From: Oasisia sp. SBJ-2009
Lineage: Eukaryota > Annelida > Polychaeta > Sabellida > Siboglinidae
Assembly: GCA_964017155.1 (NCBI GenBank)
Contig: OZ024861.1
Coordinates: forward strand, 17,941,453 to 18,005,452
Reading direction: 5' to 3'
DNA length: 64,000 nucleotides
Shown piece by piece: positions 35,550-64,000 of the stretch. The position numbers were made by a program, and so were the translations under genes. Numbering within the stretch: the stretch's first letter is position 1; the number at the start of each line of letters is the position of its first letter. A model generated the notes under the pieces. The model had not been told where the DNA came from, did no database searches, and saw nothing but the letters and a program-made list of their open reading frames with translations.

Positions 35550-38524
35550 TCATGGCCACTGCACTGCTATTTTTCTGAATTTCTTACGCAGTACATCACC
35601 ATCATCGTCAGATTTGGGCTGAAACAAACAATAATGAATATGTGGTTCACATAAAAAAATAACGTTCAATTTTTTTGAAAAACCCATAATGTATATTGTG
35701 GATACTATATAAAAAATAAATCTTACCGTTTTTGGTATGATATATAGTTATATAATACATGAAACATCATATTAACTGCTAAAATGTGTTTTAATGTAAG
35801 TACGTAAATAATTTATTTCCATTAAAAACATGCAATTGTATATCATCCCATTACTTCTAAATTAAACATATTCAACATGTAAACTAAAAATAATCATAAG
35901 TGTTGGTAAAAGGGGGCTGAGTGAGGGGCCCTTCTGCTCGTGTTGAAGACAGACAGATAACTGACTGTGACAGGGCAGTTGATAAGACTAGTGGGGTTTA
36001 GAGGGGGCATACAGTTGGGCCCTGAAGATGTTACATTAAAATAATAGCATACTTTATGATTATGTAATAAATAATTGTACAACTTTAATGTATTCCTAGG
36101 ACAGGCAACACACTCACCTCATCTGCAAACGGTGTTCTTGTTGGCGTCTTTGCGGTGAAGCTGTGCTTTGTGTTATCTGCTGCCATTTCTAACGTCTTAT
36201 TAATGAGACTGACCGCGGAGCGACGATGGGGTTTAACCTTTCCGTTGCCACCAGGTGGTGTTGTGTCCATATCGTTTTCCTTTGTGTTGTTGCATTTGGC
36301 CTCACCGTCCTCATCAACGTCCATTGGTGTCACTGGCGATGGCTGCATCTTCACCGCTCTGTGTAACTTTACATTGACACTCACAGTTGGTGTAGTTTTA
36401 CACACTGTCTTTCTGCCATTGTTCTGAGAGGACCCGCTGTAGGACAAGTCACTCACACTGCTGTGAGTCGAACTGTCACCATTACTTGACGAACTACTCG
36501 ACCGCGGCTTGGAATTAATCACAAAGTCAAACGACGAATCACTCTTACTTTGGCTGGCCAGGCGTGTTTTCTGTGCAACAGGTGTGGTGATTTGAGTCCC
36601 CAGTTTGATGACTTTGTGACTGAAATTAATTGCTGATGGTGGCGGCTTCAACCTTTCAGTCTTTGGCTCATATGATGACAGTAATCTGGATCCAGAAGTG
36701 TGACAGGTGGCACTGCTGGAAAATAATCACATACCACTTATCAATGCACTTATCCGTAACAAAACCAGATTAAGTAAGTTTAAGATGAGGATCTAAGCAA
36801 CTTGGCTCTCAGCCAGCAGTCAACAACAGTGAAGTGAGGTGAACCCCATTGTCCCGAGACAAGACTTCACGGACTCATGAGATAACACACGTTGCATTTT
36901 AGCTGCCACATTTCCCATCAACAAAAAACATACTTAGTCACGTTTAAAGTGTAGCTGAAATGCTTGCCCAAACATAAGAACATACCATTTACATTTTACA
37001 GTACTATACAGGGGTAGAAATAGTGGTAGTCTGGTAGTCCGAGGACAACCAGAAATTTGGTCGGATTACCAAAGATGCTGATAGCAGTAGTCCAATGGGC
37101 TACCAACAAATTTGGGAATATTTTTCAAATTTTGTGTTTGTCATGATATTTTGCTTAAATCTGGGCCATATGACTACCAGATATATCTGAGGACTACCAG
37201 ATTTCCCAACTAAGTAATCCTGCTGACTACAAGAAATGTTGGAGTTATTTCTACCCCTGCTATATTATAACTTACTATTGATTTTAAACAAACAAAAACC
37301 AACAGAGAACCTACCCTTCTGCCGAGACGTCTGTGTGAGTTCTCTTCCTCTGCTGCACCTGGTTGTTGGTCATCTGCTGGCCGCGTCTGTTGCGTCTGTA
37401 TGTTCTCTGTGGCAGTGGAATAATGCAGCGGTAGTAGAGCTCCTCCAGGACAGCTCTATCTCGGCACTGTACACCGTCCAATGGAACACATTTCTGTCAA
37501 CAGGAAACACGTCACATTTGGCATCTATAAACTTACTTTCAAAATATGAGTTTCATCAAAGAAGATGATTTAATGTTGTGACTACAACATTATTATTTAC
37601 ATTTAGGTTTATTCTCCCCTGGTTTCTAGACCAGTGTCAATCCAATCTTCGTAGACAGCGGATAGAAGACACCAACAGCTTCAATATCAGATAATTAAGT
37701 AAATACCATACATTGTTAATCTGTACAATGCTTTTTTACTGTATACTATTCTATATTTGTGCACCAGTGATATTATTTAAAAAAAATTTGTTTTAGATTA
37801 ATATAATGTCGTCGACGCGAGGTAAATAAGCCGATGTCACAGGGCGTGAGCAGTTAGCGCAGGGCCGTACAGGCAATGTCTTGAGTGTGCATTGTTAAGT
37901 CGAAATAAAAACAATTAGCCATATTTTATCTACTTATGCTTAAAACAAATAAATCTGCATTATAATAAATAAAAATTACTGATGTAGCCTTAGGTTTGGG
38001 AACATATTCGCAAATTGTAAGACATCGCCTTTAACTTTGCGGTGGTGATGCGTCTGGGGAGAGCTAACCCCGGGCCCCTAACTCCTCACGCCGTGACATC
38101 GGCTTGCCTTATAACTTATTTAGTTATTATTCGCGTCGAGTCGGCGGCATTAAATTGATCTAAAACACAATTTAAAAAATACTATATGTATTCTTTTTAG
38201 CGGAAGTGATGCAAAATGACATTCGAGACACACAGACATCGAAAAAACATGGTAAAACCGTTTTGAAAAGGCCCAAATAATTTAGGCCAGTAAACTGGAA
38301 GATTACCATTACGGAGTTAGTTACCCTATTATCGACCATTTAACACAACCATTTGGGCATGGATAAATTCATAAATTCAGACACATTTACATAAACATTT
38401 ATTAAAAGTAGCATTGATTGCATTATCATAAACCACTTCAACATACTTTTTTTAATAGTTCTAACAGACATTCTGTGGATAAGATTTCTGGCTGAAGCAA
38501 ATCGAAGTTCTCGGTTGTCGCCAT
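35550..38524 (-). CDS. ASHWIN: Ashwin homologue (human C2orf49), four exons, 307 aa
   Basis: Minus-strand join: 38447-38524, 37315-37493, 36118-36715, 35550-35618 (924 nt with stop), all GT-AG, phases consistent. Exon 1: MATTENFDLLQPEILSTECL then LELLKK, the counterpart of the human [23 protein letters not shown] region. Exon 2: RCIIPLPQRTYRRNRRG, matching human QHAIPLPQRDLPKNRWG. Exon 3: TERLKPPPSAINFSHKVIKL, matching human DRLKPPPQASFTSNAFRKL, then a long Ser/Thr/Pro-rich, likely disordered stretch. Exon 4 ends KKFRKIAVQWP-stop, like human AKRKIQHVTWP-stop. Ashwin is a small nuclear protein found with the tRNA-splicing ligase RTCB complex and named from Xenopus development. The product is longer than human (232 aa), mainly in the disordered part. 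Confidence 0.93.
36118..36715 (-). CDS. ASHWIN: Ashwin exon 3, tandem (NAGNAG) acceptor
   Basis: The acceptor reads TTTTCCAGCAGTGCC, so splicing after either AG is possible and differs by one codon (with or without Ser). Phase from exon 2 (ends GG) fits both. The donor is GATGAG|GTGAGT. The exon encodes most of the protein, including the LKPPPSA motif and a serine run (SSSSSSNGDSSTHSSVSDLS). Confidence 0.9.
36945..36997 (+). mobile_element. Solo terminal fragment related to the 27-31 kb transposon
   Basis: TTTAAAGTGTAGCTGAAATG then CTTGCCCAAACATAAGAACA and CATACCATTTA closely follows the left TIR of the element at 27270 (CTGAAACACTTGAA...TTGCCCAAACATAACAACATACCATTTA), with a short internal deletion. 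No partner end is seen within the intron. Confidence 0.75.
37009..37259. mobile_element. 251-bp MITE, CAGGGGTAGAAATA terminal inverted repeats
   Basis: Begins CAGGGGTAGAAATAGTGGTA and ends with the inverse of CAGGGGTAGAAATAACTCCA. The interior has several TAGTCTGGTAGTC/GACTACCAGA palindromic motifs. CAGGG ends suggest hAT, but the flanks do not give a clean 8-bp duplication. It ends only 55 bases from the exon 2 donor. Confidence 0.85.
37775..38178. mobile_element. About 400-bp foldback MITE in ashwin intron 1
   Basis: Left sequence TTTGTTTTAGATTAATATAA, GTCGTCGACGCGAGGTAAAT and AAGCCGATGTCACAGGGCGT reappears inverted at the right end (GTGTTTTAGATCAATTTAAT, CCGCCGACTCGACGCGAATA, AAGCCGATGTCACGGCGTGA). 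The arms are about 75-100 bases with small indels. No coding capacity. The outer limits are approximate. Confidence 0.82.
38447..38524 (-). CDS. ASHWIN: Ashwin exon 1 (start codon)
   Basis: TTAAAGATGGCGACAACCG start, 26 codons, donor AAAAAA|GTATGT after a run of seven A. The phase 0 junction to exon 2 (AAATGTGTTCC) gives LLKK-KCVPLDG. The start is supported by similarity of QPEILSTECLLELLKK to the human [20 protein letters not shown]. Confidence 0.9.
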
Positions 38525-38617
38525 CTTTAACATGTTGAAGCCACACATCAAAACCGTGGAGGCATTATTATTAATTATTGGCTAGGAGCAGCACTATAAA
38601 ATAGATTTGTTTAATTA

Positions 38618-38814
<197 letters not shown>

Positions 38815-39525
38815 TGCATGTAATGTGTGTATTCGAAGTTGCGGCTTTGCATACGTCCAGATAAAGCTACGTACACGTGTATGTATACGTGCAAATTTGA
38901 TCAAATTAATTAGCAGGGTTCTTTTTTCAATTAGTAACTTTTCTTCCCATGGCATATAGACACCATTCAACCTAATTATAGTTAAACGTGTACATTTAGT
39001 GCTTGCTTCTGTGCTTACATTCGATTATATTTTGAGCCTGTAAGTATAATTTGTATGTCCCATAATTGTAACCACTGAGGTAACAATTCTAGAGTTTGTG
39101 GTAAAAAAATCAAAAGTACACTACATAAAATACAATTAAAACAATAATGAGGTATAAGTAAAAAAAAACATTATTAATAAAAAAAATAGTAAAATTTAAT
39201 GCGTCATGAACAAATTGAAAGTGCTAAAAATAATTATTAAAAAATATAGTACAAAACAAATATCACATGTAAAATTAGGATGTTCAGTATTTGTACAGAG
39301 CTTCCAAAATGTATATTAATGGTATGGAAATAATTAACAAAAAGAGGGTTTTTAGACTGATGAAAACGACTTATAAAGCTAAATATGGATGAACGAATGC
39401 GTTCGTTGAAAGATTTAATGTAGTTGGTTGCAATAATAAAATAAAATGTACACTATAGATCTTAATGGCAAATTCAGTGAAATTCTGAAACTGTTATTGT
39501 ACGCGACAGTACTAGCTTTTCAATA

Positions 39526-39528
<3 letters not shown>

Positions 39529-39619
<91 letters not shown>
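39529..39619. repeat. (AT)n microsatellite
   Basis: About 45 AT dinucleotides, self-complementary, between the divergent genes ashwin and PARP4. Confidence 0.97.
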
Positions 39620-39622
<3 letters not shown>

Positions 39623-39749
39623 TTCAGTTTAGCACAAATGTAAACATCACTGCGCATCATATAAGTACTGTGTTAAAATTAACAAACCAATCAGGAAGGC
39701 AAACATCACCCAATGCGTTGTAATTTCAAGTAGCACATGCTACGTACGT

Positions 39750-40150
39750 CATTCGTCCCAAACCAGGAAGTAAAAATTGTGATCTGGCCCCGTCCGGATA
39801 GCTGCACTACTAAACACTGGTAAACATCGATGGTGCATGAAGGTGTTTTAAGCGAGCTGCAGGTGAGTAACACTCACAGAATGTTGTCAACACTTCAGTA
39901 ACATACTAGCAGTAGATGTGAAGAAGTGAACGGACATGTCCAGAAATCAGACAAATGATCTAACGATCAGCGCAGATCGCAAACATAGTTGTGATTCTTG
40001 GTTTGCGAATGGCTACATGTCGGTCGCTCAGCGCTGTTACTACCGCCGGTAGACCAGGCACAATTCACCTGTACGAAGAGTCACTGTCACGCGCGGTGCG
40101 CGCGCCCCAAAACAGCGGCGTCAGCAATAACTGAATATTGCTTATTCCCT
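39750..40150 (+). promoter_or_regulatory. CpG-richer stretch with a possible 5'UTR exon end, candidate PARP4 promoter
   Basis: This segment has clustered CpG (CACGCGCGGTGCGCGCGCCC around 40090, CCGTCCGGATAGC around 39790) in an otherwise AT-rich region. AAGCGAGCTGCAG|GTGAGTAA at 39850-39870 is a strong + strand donor. PARP4's first coding exon begins just after an acceptor (CTTTCAG|AAATGACT), so a non-coding 5' exon upstream is required; this is the best candidate I see, 4.8 kb away. Unproven without transcript data. Confidence 0.3.
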
Positions 40151-42827
40151 GGAAACACTTCAAGTCGTTAAAGTCCGGTGATGCAGCATTACATATAATA
40201 GACGTCATACTTTATGTTCTAGCTTTCACAAACTTAAACTCAAAGTGATCGAAATTAGATTTATTAATTAGTTCTGTGTTTGATCTTTTACTAGTAACAT
40301 TCCAGGCCACGCCTGCCGTGATTTAAAATGAGTCATATTATATAGATGGCCATTATACTCATAAAGGGCCTATAAGGCCTAATTTATACAAAGTCTGGTA
40401 TATATTGCACCTAAAATCGGTCCAATAGTCCAATTATATGGGACTATTGCACTGACAGTTTTTCTACGCATGTGCATTACAGCATGCGAATGTGTATGCC
40501 ATCGTTGCTGATGACAGATAACGTGTTTAGAGTCGGCGCATCTGTTTGAACCTTTGTCGAATTGCAGAATGTGCTACATTTGTTTCAGCAACAGCAACAA
40601 ATGCATAGTCATCCCAGTTTTATATGAGAGACGCCTGAACTTTAGAACGCGTTTGTTTTTGGTTGTAATAATCGAACTGTTCCAGTCTAATTATTTCAGT
40701 TATACTGTCCGAAGGATTATTACAAGCAGAAGCAGTGGAACACTTTGCCTATGACAATGCTCACAGAAATCATGAAATTTAATCGATTGTTATGGTGGTT
40801 GCCATGGCATCGCCGGCTTGTACTTGTGTTTGGTGGTCTTGACTAATAATGAAAAGTGCCATTTTTGCGCAGTACAACCTGTTTGGGGCAAATGTATACA
40901 TGTGTTATGATTATGTGCATTTAGACAACTTGTCAGATATAAGTGCTCATCGAAACCACACGTACAGCTATGTAAAATGCAAATCCCGTAAAAGACACAC
41001 ATGACCTAAAATTGTGGGGAGTGTCTATTATCTGCACTACATAAATCGCTATGTCTATGATTGTGTGGTAAACTGAATATTAAATTGGACGTTTCAGATA
41101 AGAAAGGTATAACACAAGATATTTATAAATGTCCTGATTTTCCTAGTATTCATCAGTCGGAAGTTACAACTGTCATCCATCGAATATTATTCTTATGACC
41201 AGTCCCCAAATCAGCTCCAGTCACGCAGAGTCTCGCCATGTGTCGTGACCCACTTGCACGCCCTATATGCACGGCCTAATTTATAAGCTCTATATGAGTA
41301 TAAGCAAGGCATATCTGGCAGTGTCACAGGTTTACGGTAGACCCAGGGGTCGACCCAGTGAAGGTAGTTGGGGGCCCCAGAACTTGCAGTTGAATCCTTT
41401 TTGAGGTTTGTCAAAAAGCTCCACATGCACTAGAGCAACATGATTATTGAGTGTGCTGAGTTGGAGCTCTGTACATGTAAACCTATGGTGATGTCATGGA
41501 CAGCCATGACGCTGTTTGGGTATTTTGGCTGATTAATGGTGTTTGGATAGTGGTGGCACCATCTGTTGGTTAAATAGGTGGTTGATTGGTGGTAATCAAC
41601 CGTGGAAGGCGCTGTTGTTTTATTAGCTGTGCGGGAGCGGGATTTGGTTCGCGCGGGAAGGATTGGGACTTGAATTGCCGCTGTGGAAGCGTGCACACGT
41701 GTTTTCAAGTATGATAGAATGCCAGCTTGATTTTACCTGAAGAATTACCCAGTTATGTGCCTGTGATGTACATTGTATCCTGACGCCGATTGTGGGCAGG
41801 TACTATGAGTTACTTTTTATATTCATTATACGTGTCCTATTTTATTGATTGACTGTATGCAACTGTTTTGCGTTGGTGATATGGTTTTAAATGTGTTTTC
41901 CGATGGGGATGTAAGGACAATGGTTACTCCTGTGTCGGACGGTGTATATATTTGCTGGTGAAGGTTAATTGTTCTTGTGTTCTATTGTATATATTTTGTG
42001 TGTAACACATGTGTTGTGTTAATTGAGGTACCAAGTAACTAAACATCAGTTCTTAAGGAAAATGTTAGTCTTGTGTTGGACTGTGTATATATTCGCATGT
42101 GAATGTTGTTTCTGTGTTTGATTGTATATATTTTGTTGTAACACATATGTTGTGATTTTAGGGTCTTCGTTCTTCTTCTTCTGTGTAAATAAAGATTTGT
42201 GATACGGGAATCCAACGTTTCGAGTCCATCCTTGACAGTAATATGGGCTCATTACATTAGTTTACAGAGTTTCTAATTAAGGTGAATGAACTGAAAATCA
42301 TGAGATCTTCCGATAGTATCAAAACAGAAGATTTTGATATATTTTACATATATTTTATTTGAAAACAGAACACCTATCAAAAGCTATCTAAACTGAAACA
42401 TATGTATATACCAGCAAAACTTATAAAATTAAAAACATAGTTGTCGTACTGTACCGTGCCAAAACCATAATAATAGTCTATTCACAGACCACGTCTGCTA
42501 GAGCGTCAACAAGTTGAATCAGCCTGTGTGTGTATTGTATTGCCCTGCATTACTTATGAGTTATGACTCATGGTGATTAGAGTGATCCATTGTATTTACA
42601 TTCATTGCTTACTCCGGTAAGAAAACCTTCCTAGTAGTTATGATCACTTATGGTTTGTTTCTAGAATAAGTACTACCGGGTAATATTTGGACTAGGGCTT
42701 TTTCTTTAGCTGTACCTACTCTTTAGAACATGCTTCCGTCTAGTGTTAGATAAGTTGAAAATATTGTAACATTCCATAATCATTTAAAAATATACCTTAA
42801 CAACCTTGCCTATCCATCAAGTGAAGT
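40150..42827. other. Region between ashwin and PARP4: probable LTR-like fragment, no gene
   Basis: Open frames at 40554, 41211 and 41430 lack recognisable protein character. At about 41885-42010 and 42060-42150 a segment with ATTGTATATATTTTGT and TAACACATGTGTTGTG is present twice, followed by AATAAAGATTTGTGATACGG and a CGAGTCCATCCTTGACA end. That order (TATA-like elements, AATAAA, CA end) resembles an LTR, but I found neither a second LTR nor a duplicated target. Confidence 0.35.
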
Positions 42828-44517
42828 GTAACAGGGAGTGAAGTGTAACAGGGAGTGAAGTGTAACAGGGAGTGAAGTGTTACAGGGAGTGAAGTGTTAC
42901 AGGGAGTGAAGTGTAACAGGGAATGAAGTGTAACAGGGAGTGAAGTGTAACAGGGAGATAAGTGTAACAGGCAGTGAAGTGTAACAGGCAGTGAAGTGTA
43001 ACAGGCAGTGAAGTGTAACAGGGAGTGAAGTGTAACAGGGAGATAAGTATAAGAGGCAGTGAAGTGTAACAGGCAGCGAAGTGTAACATGCAGTGAAGTG
43101 TAACAGGGAGTGAAGTGTAACAGGGAGTTAAGTATAAGAGGCAGTGAATTGTAACAAGCAGTGAAGTGTAACAGGCAGTGAAGTGTAACAGGGAGTTAAG
43201 TATAAGAGGCAGTGAAGTGTAACAGGCAGTGAAGTGTAACAGGCAGTGAAGTGTAACATGCAGTGAAGTGTAACAGGCAGTGAAGTGTAACATGCAGTGA
43301 AGTGTAACAGGCAGTGAAGTGTAACAGGGAGTTAAGTATAAGAGGCAGTGAAGTGTAACATGCAGTGAAGTGTAACATGCAGTGAAGTGTAACAGGCAGT
43401 GAAGTGTAACAGGGAATGAAGTGTAACAGAGAGTGAAGTGTAACAGGCAGTGAAGTGTAACAGGCAGTGAAGTGTAACAGGCAGTGAAGTGTAACAGGGA
43501 GTGAAGTGTAACAGGGAGATAAGTATAAGAGGCAGTGAAGTGTAACAGGCAGCGAAGTGTAACATGCAGTGAAGTGTAACAGGGAGTGAAGTGTAACAGG
43601 GAGTTAAGTATAAGAGGCAGTGAATTGTAACAAGCAGTGAAGTGTAACAGGCAGTGAAGTGTAACAGGGAGTTAAGTATAAGAGGCAGTGAAGTGTAACA
43701 GGCAGTGAAGTGTAACAGGCAGTGAAGTGTAACATGCAGTGAAGTGTAACAGGCAGTGAAGTGTAACATGCAGTGAAGTGTAACAGGCAGTGAAGTGTAA
43801 CAGGGAGTTAAGTATAAGAGGCAGTGAAGTGTAACATGCAGTGAAGTGTAACATGCAGTGAAGTGTAACAGGCAGTGAAGTGTAACAGGGAGTTAAGTAT
43901 AAGAGGCAGTGAAGTGTAACAGGCAGTGAAGTGTAACAGGGAATGAAGTGTAACAGAGAGTGAAGTGTAACAGGCAGTGAAGTGTAACAGGGAATGAAGT
44001 GTAACAGGGAATGAAGTGTAACAGAGAGTGAAGTGTAACAGGGAGTGAAGTGTAACAGGGAGTGAAGTGTAACAGGCAGTGAAGTGTAACAGGGAGTGAA
44101 GTGTAACAGGGAATGAAGTGTAACAGAGAGTGAAGTGTAACAGGCAGTGAAGTGTAACAGAGAGTGAAGTGTAACAGGGAGTGAAGTGTAACAGAGAGTG
44201 AAGTGTAACAGGGAGTGAAGTGTAACAGGGAGTGAAGTGTAACAGGCAGTGAAGTGTAACAGGGAATGAAGTGTAACAGAGAGTGAAGTGTAACAGGGAG
44301 TGAAGTGTAACAGGGAGTGAAGTGTAACAGAGAGTGAAGTGTAACAGAGAGTGAAGTGTAACAGAGAGTGAAGTGTAACAGGGAATGAAGTGTAACAGAG
44401 AGTGAAGTGTAACAGAGAGTGAAGTGTAACAGGGAATGAAGTGTAACAGAGAGTGAAGTGTAACAGGGAGTGAAGTGTAACAGGGAGTGAAGTGTAACAT
44501 GCAGTGAAGTGTAACTT
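42828..44517. repeat. 17-bp minisatellite, about 100 copies, with 476-bp higher-order period
   Basis: Units of GAAGTGTAACAGGGAGT and variants (GGCAGT, AGAGAGT, TGCAGT, GGGAGTTAAGTATAAGAG). A block with the distinctive GGGAGATAAGTATAAGAGGC near 43037 recurs near 43513, an offset of 476 = 28 x 17, so long multi-unit segments were duplicated together. The array ends 150 bases before the first PARP4 coding exon. Repetitive frames on the minus strand are not genes. Confidence 0.96.
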
Positions 44518-44669
44518 GCTCTAAGCAGCACAAGGACTGAACACTGTTTCGTGTAAGAAATGAAATAGTTTGCTTTTTATAATAATAAATCTACAGTATA
44601 AAATTGTTAGCATGGTTTATTATTTGTAAAGGTGGTCTGCCTCACACTACTGATGTGATGCTTTCAGAA

Positions 44670-63925
<19,256 letters not shown>

Positions 63926-64000
63926 GTATTTTATTTTCATTTAATTTTGCAAATAACATTCAGTATTATTCGATCAGTCCATATCCTTATCAAGTTTCAC

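Larger units (their letters stand above)
36716..37314. other. Ashwin intron 2 with a hAT-like MITE and a stray Kolobok-like end
   Basis: Holds two mobile-element pieces described separately (36945-36997 and 37009-37259). The rest is unremarkable. Confidence 0.7.

Noticed and set aside
38340..38546. 68-codon minus-strand frame
   Set aside because: It reads ashwin exon 1 in a different frame; the real coding sequence is the MATTENFDLL frame ending at the GTATGT donor.
41211..41708. Minus-strand frames as exons of a gene between ashwin and PARP4
   Set aside because: No homology recognised, no consistent splice sites, and the neighbouring sequence looks like a retroelement fragment.
42880..44533. 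Minus-strand frames of up to 241 codons of repeated LHFTACYTSLPVT type
   Set aside because: Translation of the 17-bp minisatellite, with no homology or start context.

Overview
This window is nuclear DNA of an invertebrate bilaterian animal. Genes are split by GT-AG introns of tens of bases to about 5 kb. Intron DNA is AT-rich and full of micro- and minisatellites, MITEs, tRNA-derived SINEs, a LINE remnant and a TTAA-flanked DNA transposon. I cannot name the species. Minisatellites that grow out of exon-intron boundaries recall arrays reported from amphioxus (recalled from memory as 'mirage' minisatellites), so a cephalochordate is a reasonable guess; a mollusc or another invertebrate is not excluded.

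Layout: (1) 1-2905: about 97 copies of a 28-bp repeat running into a short open segment that may be the last exon of an unidentified + strand gene ending in a C-terminal NPF motif. (2) About 3130-3875: a 5'-truncated LINE reverse-transcriptase tail on the minus strand. (3) 4477-32375 (+): a complete WDCP homologue (WD repeat and coiled-coil containing protein, human C2orf44). I could join 14 exons in consistent phase into 707 codons plus stop, close to the human 721 aa. Its last intron holds a 4.03-kb DNA transposon with a broken transposase gene. (4) 35550-38524 (-): a complete ashwin homologue (human C2orf49), four exons, 307 aa, convergent with WDCP. (5) 44670-63925 (+): the 5' part of PARP4 (vault PARP). 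Sixteen exons encode about 817 aa (BRCT, WGR, helical regulatory region, ADP-ribosyltransferase with an H-Y-E triad, VIT domain), and the gene continues past the window end. Ashwin and PARP4 are divergent, with a CpG-richer stretch near 39.75-40.15 kb between them.

The three identified genes have no obvious shared pathway: WDCP is a scaffold-like protein, ashwin is a small nuclear protein linked to RNA-ligase complexes, and PARP4 is a vault-associated mono-ADP-ribosyltransferase.

The most unusual property is architectural. At least nine tandem arrays start or end exactly at a splice junction of WDCP or PARP4, and a tenth does so at the putative exon at 2736. In several of them each unit contains the edge of the exon plus the splice donor or acceptor, so the gene carries tens of decoy splice sites. 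In the array before the second VIT exon, many units also form a complete 12-nt in-frame candidate micro-exon.
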